From the NCBI RefSeq assembly GCF_007644045.2, contig NZ_VMDW02000051.1, positions 62,001 through 126,000 on the forward strand: DNA of 64,000 bases, in the 5' to 3' direction. Shown here piece after piece: positions 10,111-18,937 of this stretch. The notes beneath the pieces were generated by a model that saw nothing but the letters and a program-made list of their open reading frames with translations, had not been told where the DNA came from and did no database searches. A program made the translations under genes and the position numbers. Positions within the stretch are counted from its first letter, which is position 1. Each line of letters begins with the position of its first letter. Origin of the DNA: Vogesella urethralis. GTDB taxonomy: Bacteria; Pseudomonadota; Gammaproteobacteria; Burkholderiales; Chromobacteriaceae.

Positions 10111-10740
10111 CTAGCGCGCCTTCTGCTGGCGGTAGGCCACCACGGTCTGTACCAGGTCGGCGATCGAGCGCACGCCCATCTTGTCCATCATCTTGCCGCG
10201 ATGTGCCTCCACCGTTTTGATGCTGATGCCCAGCTCGTCGGCGATGATCTTGTTCATCTTGCCTTCGATCACCCGCTCCAGTACCTCGCGTTCGCGGGTG
10301 GTCAGCGTGGCCAGCCGCGTCTCGCACTGGTTGGCTTCCTGCACGCTCTGCGCCTGGTTGGCCGCCGCAGCCAGCGCGCTGTCCACCGCCGCCAGCAGCG
10401 CTTCCTGGTTGAACGGTTTTTCCAGAAAGTCGTGCGCACCGCGTTTCACCGCCTGCACCGCCATCGGCACGTCGCCGTGGCCGGTAATGAAGATCACCGG
10501 CCAGGTGTTGCCGCGCGCCTGCAGCTCTTCGTACAGCTCCAGCCCGCTCATGCCCGGCATGCGGATATCCAGGATCAGGCAGCCGCTGCCTGCCGTGGGC
10601 TGGTAGCGGGTGAGGAAACCTTCGGCGCTGTCGTGGCAGGCCACCTGGTAGTCGTGGCTTTCCAGCAGCCACAGCAGGGAGTCGCGAAAGGCCTCGTCGT
10701 CATCGACCAGGTGGATGCAAATGTTCTTGGCTGCAGTCAT
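10111..10740 (-). CDS. FixJ/NarL-type response regulator (receiver plus LuxR HTH)
   Basis: The 209-residue protein has an N-terminal receiver (HLVDDDEAFRDS; CLILDIRMPGMSG with phospho-Asp ~58; the conserved Lys in FLEKPF) and a C-terminal GerE-type helix-turn-helix (LTTREREVLE, then GISIKTVEAHRGKMMDKMGV). It is typical of FixJ, TtrR and DctR relatives and should activate promoters when phosphorylated by the kinase encoded immediately upstream. Its start codon overlaps the kinase stop by 4 bp, so the two are co-translated. Confidence 0.92.
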   Translation of the reverse strand: MTAAKNICIHLVDDDEAFRDSLLWLLESHDYQVACHDSAEGFLTRYQPTAGSGCLILDIRMPGMSGLELYEELQARGNTWPVIFITGHGDVPMAVQAVKRGAHDFLEKPFNQEALLAAVDSALAAAANQAQSVQEANQCETRLATLTTREREVLERVIEGKMNKIIADELGISIKTVEAHRGKMMDKMGVRSIADLVQTVVAYRQQKAR

Positions 10741-13382
10741 GGCTCAAACACCGGCAATGTAAAACGGAAAATGGTACCACCCAACGGGTGATCCTCCACT
10801 GAGAGTTGACCCTGATGGAACTCGATGATGGAGCGACAGATATTGAGGCCCATGCCCATGCCGTCGCTTTTGGTGGTAAAGAAAGCGTCGAACAGCTGCG
10901 ACTTCAGCGCGTCCGGCACGCCATGGCCGCGGTCGACAATGGCCACCTCCACCCGCTTGCTGTGCTGGCGCTGCACGCTCACTTCCAGCTCGCGCTCGGC
11001 CTGCGGCAGCTGCTGCATCGCTTCCATGCCGTTCTTGATCAGGTTGAGCAGCACCTGCTCGATCAAAATGGGGTCGACATGCACCGGCGGCAGCGTGGCC
11101 GCCAGGTGTACGTTGATGGTGCTGCCCAGCCGCCGCGCCTCGATCTCGGCGATGGCCAACGCCGCATCGATGATGTCGCCGATGTCGGCCTCCTTGCGCA
11201 CCGGCTCGCTCTGCTTCACGAACTCGCGCACGCGGCGCACGATCTTGCCGGCGCGCTCGGCCTGGGCGGTGATCTTTTCCATCACCGGAATCAGTGACGC
11301 TGGCGTCGCCTTGCCTTGGCGCAGGCGCTCCACGCAGCCGGCCTGGTAGTTGGCGATGGCGGAGAGCGGCTGGTTCAGTTCGTGCGCCAGCGTGGACGCC
11401 ATCTCGCCCATGGTGATCAGCCGCGACGTGGCTTGCAGCTTCTGCAGCTGCTCCTGGTAACGCTGTTCGGCGTCACGCTGCTCGGTGATGTCGGTCAGGA
11501 TCAGCATCTGCACGCGCTGGCCGTCCACCCAGCGTACCGGGCGGCTGCGCAGCAGGAACCAGCGACCAGGATCGTCCAGCCACAACTCCTGGTCGGTATT
11601 GGCGTGCTGCAGCATCTGGCGCAGGCGTAGATCGCAATACTCGACGCCGTCGTCTTCGCTGGCGGCGGCCAACCATTGTCGGTAGCGCTGGTTGCAGAAC
11701 AGCAGCTGCTGGGTTTCCGGCCGCACCACGGCCACCGCCGCGTCCAGGCCTTCGATTACCGCGATGAAGCGCTCGTTGGCCGCTTCCAGCGCCTGCTGCG
11801 CCTCGCGCTTTTCGGTCATGTCGGTCAGCGCGGCCATCCAGCCGGTATGCACGCCATCGGCGTCGATCAGCGGCGAAATCAGCATCTGGCCGTAGAATTT
11901 TTCGCCATTCTTGCGCTGCATCACCGATTCGAACAGCTGCTGGCTATTGGCGCCCGACAGTGTGCGCCGTAGCGCGTCGTAGTTGAGCGGCGCCACGTCG
12001 GGCGACCAGTACGGGTAAGGCGGGCGCAGGCCGATCAGCTCGTCTTCGCCAAAGCCGGTAATGCGGCAGAACGCCGGGTTGACGTAGCTGATGCGGCCGT
12101 CCAGATCGATGGCGCGAATGCCCACCACCAGCGAGTCTTCCATCGCCTTGCGGAACATGTATTCGTGGCGCAAGGCCTGCTCGGCCAGTTTCTCGGCGGT
12201 GATGTCACGGCCGGACAGGTACAGCACGCCGGCGTCCGGCAGCGGGCTGATGGCCCAGGCCAGCGACAGCACGCTGCCGTCGCGGTTGATCATGCGCGTT
12301 TCCACGTAGCGGTCCACGCTGCCGGCGTCCAGCAACTGGCGCAGCATGTGGCGGGTATCTTCGCGCTGTTGCGGGTCGAGGTAGTTCAGGAACGAGGTGC
12401 CCTGCAGCTGCTCGGCGCTGTAACCCAGCCCCTGTACAAACGCCGGGTTCATGTGCAGCAGCGTGGTGTCTTCGCGCATCACCCCCAGCCATTCGCGCGA
12501 CAGTTTGTAAACACGGTCGCGTTCGCGTTCGGCTTCGATACGGCGGCGGATATGGCGCGACAGGCTGAACAGCGACAGCAAGGTCAGCACCGACAAGCCG
12601 GTGATCAGCCCCAGCTGGATCAGCCGGTTTTTGTTGACGTCACCCCGCACCGGGTGCGCTTCCAGCACCAGCGAGGTGCCGCCAAAGTGAATGCTCTGCC
12701 TCACGCCCAGCGAAGGCTGGCTCTGTGCATTGCGCGCCAGCACTTGCTGGCCGGACTGCAGCGCCAGCTGATATTTTTCGGCAAACCACGACGGCGGCAC
12801 CCGCCGGACGAAGGCGCCGGCCTGGTAGATGCCGATCACCATGCCGCGGAACTGGGTATCCCGGTACACCGGCACCATCAGGTCGAAACGCCACTCCCCG
12901 CCATCGCTAAGGTAGGGATCGCTAAAGCGAGCATGGCCGTCATTGCGCGCGGCGAGATAGGCGTTGATGCGCACGCCGGACAAGCCGGCACCGGCGGCGA
13001 GGCCAGACTCCTCATAAGGCGCGATCCAGCGCACGGTGTAGCTGGCGTCGGCCCATACCACGGCCGCCATTTCCGGGGTATTGCCCATAAACTGCGAAGC
13101 TTGTACCAGGAAGTCGTCTTCGTTCATGTCCTGGCGACCGATGTCGCGGGCCATCTGCGCCAGCTCGGCCTGGTGGCCGTCCAGCCGCAGGCGCATAGTC
13201 TGCTCCGCCCACAAGGTGTCCTTGGCCAGGTCGGTGCGCTGTTGTTCGTTCTCGCGGGCATCCAGCGTCCACAGCATCACGGCCATGGTGAGGAAGAACA
13301 GCACGATGGTGCTATTGGGCATCAGCCGGTAAACACGGCTACGCCGCAACGAGGTGTAAAAGCGCGAGGTACGCATGGGCAT
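10737..13382 (-). CDS. Membrane sensor histidine kinase with multiple PAS domains (FixL/DctB-type)
   Basis: This is an 881-residue kinase. A transmembrane helix near residues 22-42 and a second near 235-260 bracket a periplasmic domain of about 190 residues. At least two PAS domains follow (one containing FVQGLGYSAEQL, one ISYVNPAFCRITGF), plus a further PAS-like segment. The HisKA motif LAHELNQPLSAI lies near 666, the N-box NLIKNGMEAM near 783 and the G-box GMGMGLNIC later. It pairs with the downstream FixJ-like regulator. Starts at 13382 and 13376 are both possible; neither has a strong ribosome site. It is divergent from a periplasmic binding protein gene, which may supply or share its ligand. 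Confidence 0.88.
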   Translation of the reverse strand: MPMRTSRFYTSLRRSRVYRLMPNSTIVLFFLTMAVMLWTLDARENEQQRTDLAKDTLWAEQTMRLRLDGHQAELAQMARDIGRQDMNEDDFLVQASQFMGNTPEMAAVVWADASYTVRWIAPYEESGLAAGAGLSGVRINAYLAARNDGHARFSDPYLSDGGEWRFDLMVPVYRDTQFRGMVIGIYQAGAFVRRVPPSWFAEKYQLALQSGQQVLARNAQSQPSLGVRQSIHFGGTSLVLEAHPVRGDVNKNRLIQLGLITGLSVLTLLSLFSLSRHIRRRIEAERERDRVYKLSREWLGVMREDTTLLHMNPAFVQGLGYSAEQLQGTSFLNYLDPQQREDTRHMLRQLLDAGSVDRYVETRMINRDGSVLSLAWAISPLPDAGVLYLSGRDITAEKLAEQALRHEYMFRKAMEDSLVVGIRAIDLDGRISYVNPAFCRITGFGEDELIGLRPPYPYWSPDVAPLNYDALRRTLSGANSQQLFESVMQRKNGEKFYGQMLISPLIDADGVHTGWMAALTDMTEKREAQQALEAANERFIAVIEGLDAAVAVVRPETQQLLFCNQRYRQWLAAASEDDGVEYCDLRLRQMLQHANTDQELWLDDPGRWFLLRSRPVRWVDGQRVQMLILTDITEQRDAEQRYQEQLQKLQATSRLITMGEMASTLAHELNQPLSAIANYQAGCVERLRQGKATPASLIPVMEKITAQAERAGKIVRRVREFVKQSEPVRKEADIGDIIDAALAIAEIEARRLGSTINVHLAATLPPVHVDPILIEQVLLNLIKNGMEAMQQLPQAERELEVSVQRQHSKRVEVAIVDRGHGVPDALKSQLFDAFFTTKSDGMGMGLNICRSIIEFHQGQLSVEDHPLGGTIFRFTLPVFEP

Positions 13383-13386
13383 GGCA

Positions 13387-13397
13387 GGTTGGCCGCA
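13387..13397. repeat. Single GTTGGCCGC-family repeat copy
   Basis: GGTTGGCCGCA lies in the divergent intergenic region just upstream of the sensor kinase start. Confidence 0.6.
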
Positions 13398-13456
13398 GCA
13401 GGCAATGGAATGCGATAATAAGCGCCCCCCTGTTTTCACGCCATCAGGAGCCACCC

Positions 13457-14620
13457 GTGCGTCGTGTGATTAGCCTTTGCCTGTTGTTGCTGGCCAGCGC
13501 CCACGCTGCCGAGCCGATTCGTGTCGGGCTGTCCGGCCCGTTCAGCGGCGGCTCTTCGCCAATGGGGCTGTCGATGCGCAACGGTATCCGGCTGGCGGTA
13601 GAAGACATCAACGCCAAAGGCGGCTTGCTGGGGCGGCCAATACAGCTGGTAGAACGCGACGACCGCGGCCGGCCCGAGCTGGGCCTGCGCATCGCCAGCG
13701 AGCTCATCGACAAGCAGCGCGTGGTGGCGACTGTCGGTTTTGCCAATAGCGGCGTGGCACTGGCGTCGCAAATCCGCTACCAGCAGGCACGCATTCCGGC
13801 GATGACGGCGGTGGCGACGGCGCACATCATTACCCAGCAGTTCGCACCGCCGCGGCATGCGGCCAACTATGTGTTCCGCGTCGCCGCGTCCGATAGCCTG
13901 CAGGCACCACTGATCGTGCGCGAAGCCAAGCGCCGCGGCTTCAGCCGGGTCGCGGTGCTAAGTGACAGCAGCAATTACGGGCGGCTGGGGCAGCAAGACT
14001 TGCTGAAAGCGCTGGCCAGCGAGGGGCTGAAAGCGGTCAGCGCCGACCAGTTCAACAACGGCGAACTGGACATGAGCGTGTATCTGGAAAAAGCCCGCGC
14101 CGCCGGCGCCCAGTGCGTACTGACCTACACCATCGGCCCGGAGCTGGCGCAGATCGCCAACACGCTGGCGCAGATGGAATGGCGGGTACCCATCATCGGC
14201 AGCTGGACGCTATCGATGTCCAACTTCATCGATAACGCCGGCCCCAACGCGGTAGGGGCGCGCATGGTGCAAACCTTCATCCAGGACGGTAATACGCCGG
14301 CGCGCTTGCAGTTCATCAACCGCTATCTGCACGCCAATGGCGGCCTGCGCATCCCGTCGCCACCGTCGGCGGCACAAGGCTACGACAGCATGCTGCTGCT
14401 GGCGGCCGCCATCCGCCAGGCCGGCAGCACCGACGGCCCGGCCATCCGCCAGGCGCTGGAAAACCTGAAGCAACCCGTAGCCGGCCTGATTACCACCTAT
14501 CGCAAGCCGTTCTCGGCCACCGACCACGAAGCCATCGAGCTGGACGTGCCGGTGATCGGCGAGGTACGGCAGCAACAGGTGATGTACGCCTACCCGCAAG
14601 ACCGCCAGCGTCAGCCCTGA
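13457..14620 (+). CDS. Branched-chain amino-acid/amide-type ABC transporter substrate-binding protein
   Basis: The 387-residue protein starts at a GTG with AGGAG six bases upstream. A signal peptide (VISLCLLLLASAHAAE, cleavage after AHA) is followed by a mature protein with the LivJ/Peripla_BP_6 pattern: IRVGLSGPFSGGSSP, the LAVEDINAKGGLLGR segment, and later RVAVLSDSSNYGR. No permease or ATPase genes lie beside it, so it is an orphan binding protein, possibly serving the divergent sensor kinase. The ligand cannot be read from sequence. Confidence 0.9.
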   Translation: MRRVISLCLLLLASAHAAEPIRVGLSGPFSGGSSPMGLSMRNGIRLAVEDINAKGGLLGRPIQLVERDDRGRPELGLRIASELIDKQRVVATVGFANSGVALASQIRYQQARIPAMTAVATAHIITQQFAPPRHAANYVFRVAASDSLQAPLIVREAKRRGFSRVAVLSDSSNYGRLGQQDLLKALASEGLKAVSADQFNNGELDMSVYLEKARAAGAQCVLTYTIGPELAQIANTLAQMEWRVPIIGSWTLSMSNFIDNAGPNAVGARMVQTFIQDGNTPARLQFINRYLHANGGLRIPSPPSAAQGYDSMLLLAAAIRQAGSTDGPAIRQALENLKQPVAGLITTYRKPFSATDHEAIELDVPVIGEVRQQQVMYAYPQDRQRQP

Positions 14621-14637
14621 GCGCAACACAAACAAAA

Positions 14638-14665
14638 ACACCCTGCTTGCAGGCAAGCAGGGTGT
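14638..14665. terminator. Bidirectional terminator between the binding protein and gntR-type genes
   Basis: ACACCCTGCTTGC pairs perfectly with GCAAGCAGGGTGT around a 2-nt gap. It lies between two convergent genes, with an A-run on its left side. Confidence 0.8.
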
Positions 14666-14681
14666 ATGGGCAGAACGACAG

Positions 14682-14692
14682 GGTTGGCCGCA
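14682..14692. repeat. Single GTTGGCCGC-family repeat copy
   Basis: GGTTGGCCGCA lies 3 bp after the stop codon of the GntR-family gene, in the convergent intergenic space. Confidence 0.6.
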
Positions 14693-14695
14693 GGA

Positions 14696-15367
14696 TCAGC
14701 GGCGTTCCTGCGTCAGCAGGTAGGCCTCCAGCGCGTGGCCGGCAGACAGGATGTGGAAGCGCAGGAACTCGGCCGCTTCGTCGGCAGCGCCCTTGCGGCA
14801 CAAATCCAGCAGTTTGCTATGCTCTTCGTGCGCCCGCTCCATGGTGCGGGTAAACAGGATCTGCATACGGGTGTAGCGGTCGGTCTTGTTATGCAGCTGC
14901 TCGATCAGCGCCAGCGTGTTGGGGCGTTTGGCGGCACGGTACAGTGCCAGGTGGAAGCGCGAATTCAACTCGCCCCAGTGGCGGATGTCGTTGGTGGCCA
15001 GCGCCTGCTCGAATTCGCGCAGCGTGGCATCGGCGGCGTCGTGATCCGCCGCCACCTGACAGGGAATGGCCGCACGCAGCAGTTCGCTTTCCAGCATGGC
15101 GCGGATTTCCAGCAGCTCCAGCACGTCGTCCAGCGACAGCTTGGACACCAGCGCGCCCTTGTGGTCGATGATCTGGATCAGGCCTTCGGCTTCCAGCTGG
15201 CGCAGCGCCTCGCGCACCGGCACGCGGCTGACACCGTATTCGTTGGACAGCGCTTCCTGACGCAGTTGCTGACCGTCGGCAAACTCGCCCGAAAGAATGC
15301 GCTGGCGCAAGGATTCGGTCACGGCACTGGTGAGGGTTTGTCGTTTGATGGGCTGCATTGTGGTCAT
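14696..15367 (-). CDS. GntR/FadR-family transcriptional regulator (FCD ligand domain)
   Basis: This 223-residue protein has a GntR winged helix at residues ~8-75 (LRQRILSGEFADGQQLRQEA and VSRVPVREALRQLEAEGLI) and an all-helical FCD effector domain from ~85 to the end with candidate metal/ligand residues (the Asp of LLEIRAMLE-type helix, RFHLALYRAA and FRFHILSAGH-like His). FCD regulators usually repress catabolic genes for organic acids or amino acids. The chosen ATG (15367) begins MTTMQPIKRQTL, where homologues begin. The target genes are not evident here. Confidence 0.88.
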   Translation of the reverse strand: MTTMQPIKRQTLTSAVTESLRQRILSGEFADGQQLRQEALSNEYGVSRVPVREALRQLEAEGLIQIIDHKGALVSKLSLDDVLELLEIRAMLESELLRAAIPCQVAADHDAADATLREFEQALATNDIRHWGELNSRFHLALYRAAKRPNTLALIEQLHNKTDRYTRMQILFTRTMERAHEEHSKLLDLCRKGAADEAAEFLRFHILSAGHALEAYLLTQERR

Positions 15368-15556
15368 GGTCAGGTTCTGGCTATCGGATACATGCAAATG
15401 TATTCGATTATACGGTGAATTACGCTTGCGACAAGCTATTACAGATTCGGGACACCCGTTTAGCAGAAATGCATAGCAAAGCGTAACAAACACGCACTTA
15501 AGCGCCAGAATTTGCCCATCCGCACCGCCGGTAGCGGCGCAGCAGCGGCAATGAAA

Positions 15557-15585
15557 AAGCCCTGCTTGCATGGCAAGCAGGGCTT
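15557..15585 (-). terminator. Rho-independent terminator of the Pro-Arg-His tRNA operon
   Basis: AAGCCCTGCTTGC pairs with GCAAGCAGGGCTT around a 3-nt loop, and the minus-strand transcript continues into a short U-run. It lies 4 bp past the tRNA-His 3' end. Confidence 0.85.
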
Positions 15586-15589
15586 GATC

Positions 15590-15666
15590 TGGGGTGGATG
15601 ATGGGGCTCGAACCCACGACAACAGGAATCACAATCCTGGACTCTACCAACTGAGCTACATCCACC
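15590..15666 (-). tRNA. tRNA-His (GTG anticodon)
   Basis: Read on the minus strand this is a 77-nt cloverleaf with an encoded extra 5' G (the histidine identity element) and an encoded CCA end. The anticodon loop reads ATTGTGAT-type with GTG at 34-36, and the T-arm has GGGTTCGA. It is the last gene of a three-tRNA operon. Confidence 0.96.
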
Positions 15667-15700
15667 ACTGAAATACTGCGTACTGCACCCACATTGCGAC

Positions 15701-15777
15701 TGGCGCGCCCGACAGGAATCGAACCCGTAACCCCCGGCTTAGAAGGCCGGTGCTCTATCCGGTTGAGCTACGGACGC
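15701..15777 (-). tRNA. tRNA-Arg (TCT anticodon)
   Basis: This 77-nt minus-strand cloverleaf has a GCGTCCG/CGGGCGC acceptor with one G-T pair and an encoded CCA. The anticodon TCT sits in the stem-loop closed by CCGGC/GCCGG. It decodes AGA/AGG codons. Confidence 0.96.
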
Positions 15778-15793
15778 TCTATCGGTGTGGTTG

Positions 15794-15870
15794 TGGTCGG
15801 GGCGGTGGGATTCGAACTCACGACCCTCTGCTCCCAAAGCAGATGCGCTACCAGGCTGCGCTACGCCCCG
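15794..15870 (-). tRNA. tRNA-Pro (TGG anticodon)
   Basis: This is a 77-nt minus-strand cloverleaf with a perfect CGGGGCG/CGCCCCG acceptor and encoded CCA. The anticodon loop contains TTGGG with TGG at 34-36. It is the first gene of the Pro-Arg-His operon. Confidence 0.96.
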
Positions 15871-15884
15871 ACGACAGGAGGCGA

Positions 15885-15913
15885 ACTATACAGCCCACCC
15901 CACCCCCTGTCAA
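15885..15913 (-). promoter_or_regulatory. Sigma70 promoter of the Pro-Arg-His tRNA operon
   Basis: On the minus strand a perfect TTGACA -35 box is followed after 17 bp by TATAGT (5 of 6). The tRNA-Pro 5' end begins 15 bp after the -10 box. The G-rich spacer and near-consensus boxes fit a strong stable-RNA promoter. Confidence 0.88.
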
Positions 15914-16111
15914 CAGCAATTGCCAAAAATCTGCATGGTTTTTTGCTGCGGCCGGGCTACCCGCAAAAACGACAGCGGGAACGCCTGCGTCATAGCCCTG
16001 CTGCACTGCAAAAAGAAAGCGGCTCAAACCCTTGAAACCATTGAGCAAGCACCCTAAAAAATGAGAAAATCCCGCCTTCGTTTCTCTATTACCTTAATGG
16101 TGGACTGCAGC

Positions 16112-16963
16112 ATGGCGGCACAACTCATCGACGGCAAGGCCGTTGCCGAAACCCTGATCAACCGCGTACGCGAAGGCGTTGACGCCCGTCTGGCAGCCGG
16201 CAAGCGCGCGCCGGCCCTGGCGGTGATTCTGGTAGGCGACGACCCGGCATCCGGCATCTACGTCAACAACAAGAAGCGCTCGTGTGAAAAAGCCGGTGTG
16301 CGCTCGCTGTCGTACGAACTGCCGGGCAGCACCAGCCAGGAAGAACTGCTGGCCATCATCGACCAGCTGAACGCCGACGATAGCGTGGACGGCATTCTGG
16401 TGCAGCTGCCGCTGCCGAAGCAGATCGACCCGCAACTGGTGATCGAACGCATCAACCCCAAAAAGGACGTGGACGGCTTCCACCCCTACAATATGGGCCG
16501 CCTGGCCATCAAGATGCCGCAACTGCGCCCGTGCACCCCGCGCGGCGTGATGACGCTGCTGGAAGAGTACGGTATCGACCCGAAAGGCAAGAACGTGGTG
16601 ATCGTCGGCGCCTCCAACATCGTTGGCCGCCCGCAAGCCCTGGAAATGCTGCTGGCCCGCGCCACCGTTACCGTGTGCCATAGCGCCACTGCCGATCTGG
16701 CCGGTGAGGTTGGCCGCGCCGACATCGTGGTTGCCGCCGTCGGCATCCCCAACTTCGTGAAAGCCGCTTGGCTGAAACCGGGTGCCGTAGTGATCGACGT
16801 GGGTATCAACCGTCTGGATAGCGGCAAGATCTGCGGCGACGTCGAATTCGACGCTGCCCGCGAAGTGGCCAGCTACATCACCCCGGTACCGGGCGGCGTC
16901 GGTCCGATGACCATTGCCACCCTGTTGCAGAACACGCTGGATTCGGCCAATCTCAACGCCTGA
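16112..16963 (+). CDS. folD: FolD, bifunctional methylene-THF dehydrogenase / methenyl-THF cyclohydrolase
   Basis: This 283-residue protein has the FolD signatures: the catalytic Lys region [18 protein letters not shown], the substrate motif VDGFHP, the NADP-loop [10 protein letters not shown], and [10 protein letters not shown] near the C-terminus. It interconverts 5,10-methylene-THF, 5,10-methenyl-THF and 10-formyl-THF. ATG 16112 ([11 protein letters not shown]) matches homologues; an in-frame ATG lies 15 bp upstream. The next gene, purU, consumes 10-formyl-THF, so the pair balances one-carbon pools. Confidence 0.95.
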   Translation: MAAQLIDGKAVAETLINRVREGVDARLAAGKRAPALAVILVGDDPASGIYVNNKKRSCEKAGVRSLSYELPGSTSQEELLAIIDQLNADDSVDGILVQLPLPKQIDPQLVIERINPKKDVDGFHPYNMGRLAIKMPQLRPCTPRGVMTLLEEYGIDPKGKNVVIVGASNIVGRPQALEMLLARATVTVCHSATADLAGEVGRADIVVAAVGIPNFVKAAWLKPGAVVIDVGINRLDSGKICGDVEFDAAREVASYITPVPGGVGPMTIATLLQNTLDSANLNA

Positions 16964-16982
16964 CGCAGACACCCCAAGCCGC

Positions 16983-17018
16983 ACGCCGCCGTCTGTCGTT
17001 ACAGCCGGCGGCGTTTTT
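16983..17018 (+). terminator. Terminator after folD
   Basis: ACGCCGCCG pairs with CGGCGGCGT, followed by a T-run (TTTTT). It separates folD from purU, so purU probably has its own promoter or depends on read-through. Confidence 0.8.
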
Positions 17019-17058
17019 CATCTGCCCCCAACAAAACCTACAGACAAAGAGTCAAACC

Positions 17059-17919
17059 ATGAGTAACCGTCATTCTGCCACCCTGCTGATCAGCTGCCCG
17101 GACAGCCACGGCCTGGTGGCAGCCATTGCCAACTTCCTGCTGACCTATAACGCCAACATCCTGCACGCCGACCAGCACCAGGACCCGGTGGAAAACCTGT
17201 TCCTGATGCGCGTGCAATGGGACCTGAACGGCTTTAGCCTGCCGATGGACAGCTTCGACGCGGCCTTTGCCCCGATCGCCGAAAAGCACAATATGCAGTG
17301 GCAGGTGTCGCTGTCGGTACGCAAGCCGCGCATGGCGATTTTTGTCTCCAAGTACGAACACTGCCTGGTCGACCTGCTGCACCGCCACAGCATTGGCGAG
17401 CTGGACTGCGACATCCCGCTGATCATCTCCAACCACGACGACTGCCGCCGCCTGGCAGAATTCCACGGCATCCCGTTCCATGTGATCAACGTCACCAAGG
17501 AAAACAAGGCCGAAGCCGAAGCGCAGCAGTGGGCCCTGTTGGAAGCCGCCGATGTCGACCTGATCGTGCTGGCGCGTTACATGCAGGTGCTGTCGCAGAA
17601 ATTTGTCGAGCGCTACCCGCATCGCGTCATCAACATCCACCACAGCTTCCTGCCGGCTTTCGACGGCGCCAAACCTTACCACCGCGCCTTTGCCCGCGGC
17701 GTGAAGCTGATCGGTGCCACCAGCCACTACGTCACCGAAATCCTGGACGACGGCCCGATCATCGAGCAGGAAGTAACGCGCATTTCGCACCGTGACGACG
17801 TGGACGACCTGATCCAGAAAGGTCGCGACCTGGAGCGCATCGTGCTGTCGCGTGCCGTGCGCTGGCACCTGGAAAACCGCATCCTGGCGTACAACAACAA
17901 GACCGTGATCTTCGACTAA
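17059..17919 (+). CDS. purU: PurU, formyltetrahydrofolate deformylase
   Basis: The 286-residue protein has an N-terminal ACT domain (LLISCPDSHGLVAAIANFLL) and a formyltransferase-fold C-terminal domain with NIHHSFLPAF, the family's catalytic segment, and GATSHYVTEILDDGPIIEQE. It hydrolyses 10-formyl-THF to formate and THF, feeding formate-dependent purine synthesis and restoring free THF. A small membrane protein gene follows after 2 bp. Confidence 0.94.
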   Translation: MSNRHSATLLISCPDSHGLVAAIANFLLTYNANILHADQHQDPVENLFLMRVQWDLNGFSLPMDSFDAAFAPIAEKHNMQWQVSLSVRKPRMAIFVSKYEHCLVDLLHRHSIGELDCDIPLIISNHDDCRRLAEFHGIPFHVINVTKENKAEAEAQQWALLEAADVDLIVLARYMQVLSQKFVERYPHRVINIHHSFLPAFDGAKPYHRAFARGVKLIGATSHYVTEILDDGPIIEQEVTRISHRDDVDDLIQKGRDLERIVLSRAVRWHLENRILAYNNKTVIFD

Positions 17920-17921
17920 GC

Positions 17922-18488
17922 ATGAATGTGCCGCTCATCCACGACGCCATCGATCTGCTGCGCTGGCGCACCGCCCCGCTGGCGCAATACCAGTACCCGC
18001 TGTCTCACCTGCTGATCGCCTACGCCGCGCTCGGCATCATGAGTGCAGCCACGGCGCACGCCAGCGGCGCCACCGGCGACCCGCTGCAGCTGTCGTTTTT
18101 CTTTGCGCTGTACGTGATGATGGAAACGTCGCTTTACGCCACCTTCATGCGCTGGTGGCTGCGCCGTGGCGGCACAGTAGTCGCCATGCCGCTGCTCGGC
18201 CTGGTGACGGCGGCCAACCTGATCAAGCTGCTGGAGCCGCTGACCAGCTGGCTGCCGGACGACGTGGGCCAGGGCATGGCGATGGTACTCAGTGCGCTGG
18301 GGCTGATCATCGTGCTGCGTGCACTGTCGCGCACCACCGGCGCCAGCCTGCTGCGCACGCTGACCGGCACCTTGCTGTTTGCGCCGGTGGCGCTGCTGTT
18401 GATGTTCAGCCTGCTGAACGTGGCCACCAGCATGGGGGTAGCGGTGTTTCCGCCAGAGGTGATGCAGCAGATCAGCCAAGTTGGCTAG
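17922..18488 (+). CDS. Small integral membrane protein of unknown function
   Basis: I do not recognise this 188-residue protein. It has four or five probable membrane helices: around residues 28-47 (PLSHLLIAYAALGIM), 55-75, 88-105, 118-138 and 145-170. A polar stretch ending WLRRGG lies after the second helix. It follows purU by only 2 bp and is followed by a terminator, so it is likely the last gene of the purU transcript. A link to formate or folate metabolism is possible but unsupported. Confidence 0.75.
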   Translation: MNVPLIHDAIDLLRWRTAPLAQYQYPLSHLLIAYAALGIMSAATAHASGATGDPLQLSFFFALYVMMETSLYATFMRWWLRRGGTVVAMPLLGLVTAANLIKLLEPLTSWLPDDVGQGMAMVLSALGLIIVLRALSRTTGASLLRTLTGTLLFAPVALLLMFSLLNVATSMGVAVFPPEVMQQISQVG

Positions 18489-18510
18489 GCGCTAGCGCTG
18501 CCAACAGGCC

Positions 18511-18520
18511 TGCGGCCAAC
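18511..18520. repeat. Single GTTGGCCGC-family repeat copy
   Basis: TGCGGCCAAC lies in the convergent intergenic space between the membrane protein gene and its terminator. Confidence 0.55.
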
Positions 18521-18525
18521 TCATG

Positions 18526-18558
18526 ACAAAGCCTGCTGGCAATGCAAGCAGGCTTTGT
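18526..18558. terminator. Bidirectional terminator
   Basis: ACAAAGCCTGCT pairs perfectly with AGCAGGCTTTGT, with a 9-nt loop, between convergent genes. Confidence 0.8.
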
Positions 18559-18595
18559 GTCCATGGCGGCAGCCGCCATCCTGGCCAGCAAGGGC

Positions 18596-18937
18596 TCAGG
18601 GTTCTTCCTGCGGCGCGGCCGCCAGGGTGGTACGCAAGCTGCGCTGCACCGCGTCGGCCGCCAGTGCGCTTTGCCACATGGCGTGAAACGCCCCATCGCG
18701 GTACAGCGCGAACGCCGGCAGCTGGAACAGCTCGAAACGGCTGGCCAGAGCCTGGGCTTGTGCCACGTCGGCGTACCACAACTGCACGCTGCCCTCGTCC
18801 AGCCACTGTGGCAGCATGGCCTGCCAGCCACGGCACGCACCGCAATGCGGCTGGCCAAACATCACCAGGCTGATACCGCGCGTGGCGGCCAGGCGGGCGT
18901 CAAAATCGAACTCGTCCAGCGTTTGCCAGGCCGGCAT
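18596..18937 (-). CDS. Thioredoxin-like protein with a CGAC active site
   Basis: This 113-residue protein has a thioredoxin fold pattern: LVMFGQPHCGACRGW with a CxxC redox pair near residues 32-35, and a cis-Pro segment in FQLPAFALYRDG. No signal peptide is seen, so it is probably cytosolic. Its ATG shares one base with the stop of the upstream Nudix-like gene (TGATG), which implies translational coupling. The partner substrate is unknown. Confidence 0.82.
   Translation of the reverse strand: MPAWQTLDEFDFDARLAATRGISLVMFGQPHCGACRGWQAMLPQWLDEGSVQLWYADVAQAQALASRFELFQLPAFALYRDGAFHAMWQSALAADAVQRSLRTTLAAAPQEEP

Noticed and set aside
15590..15870. CRISPR-like or repeat array in the region of regularly spaced similar segments
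   Set aside because: The similarity comes from three tRNA genes with shared T-arm sequence; no spacer-repeat pattern exists.
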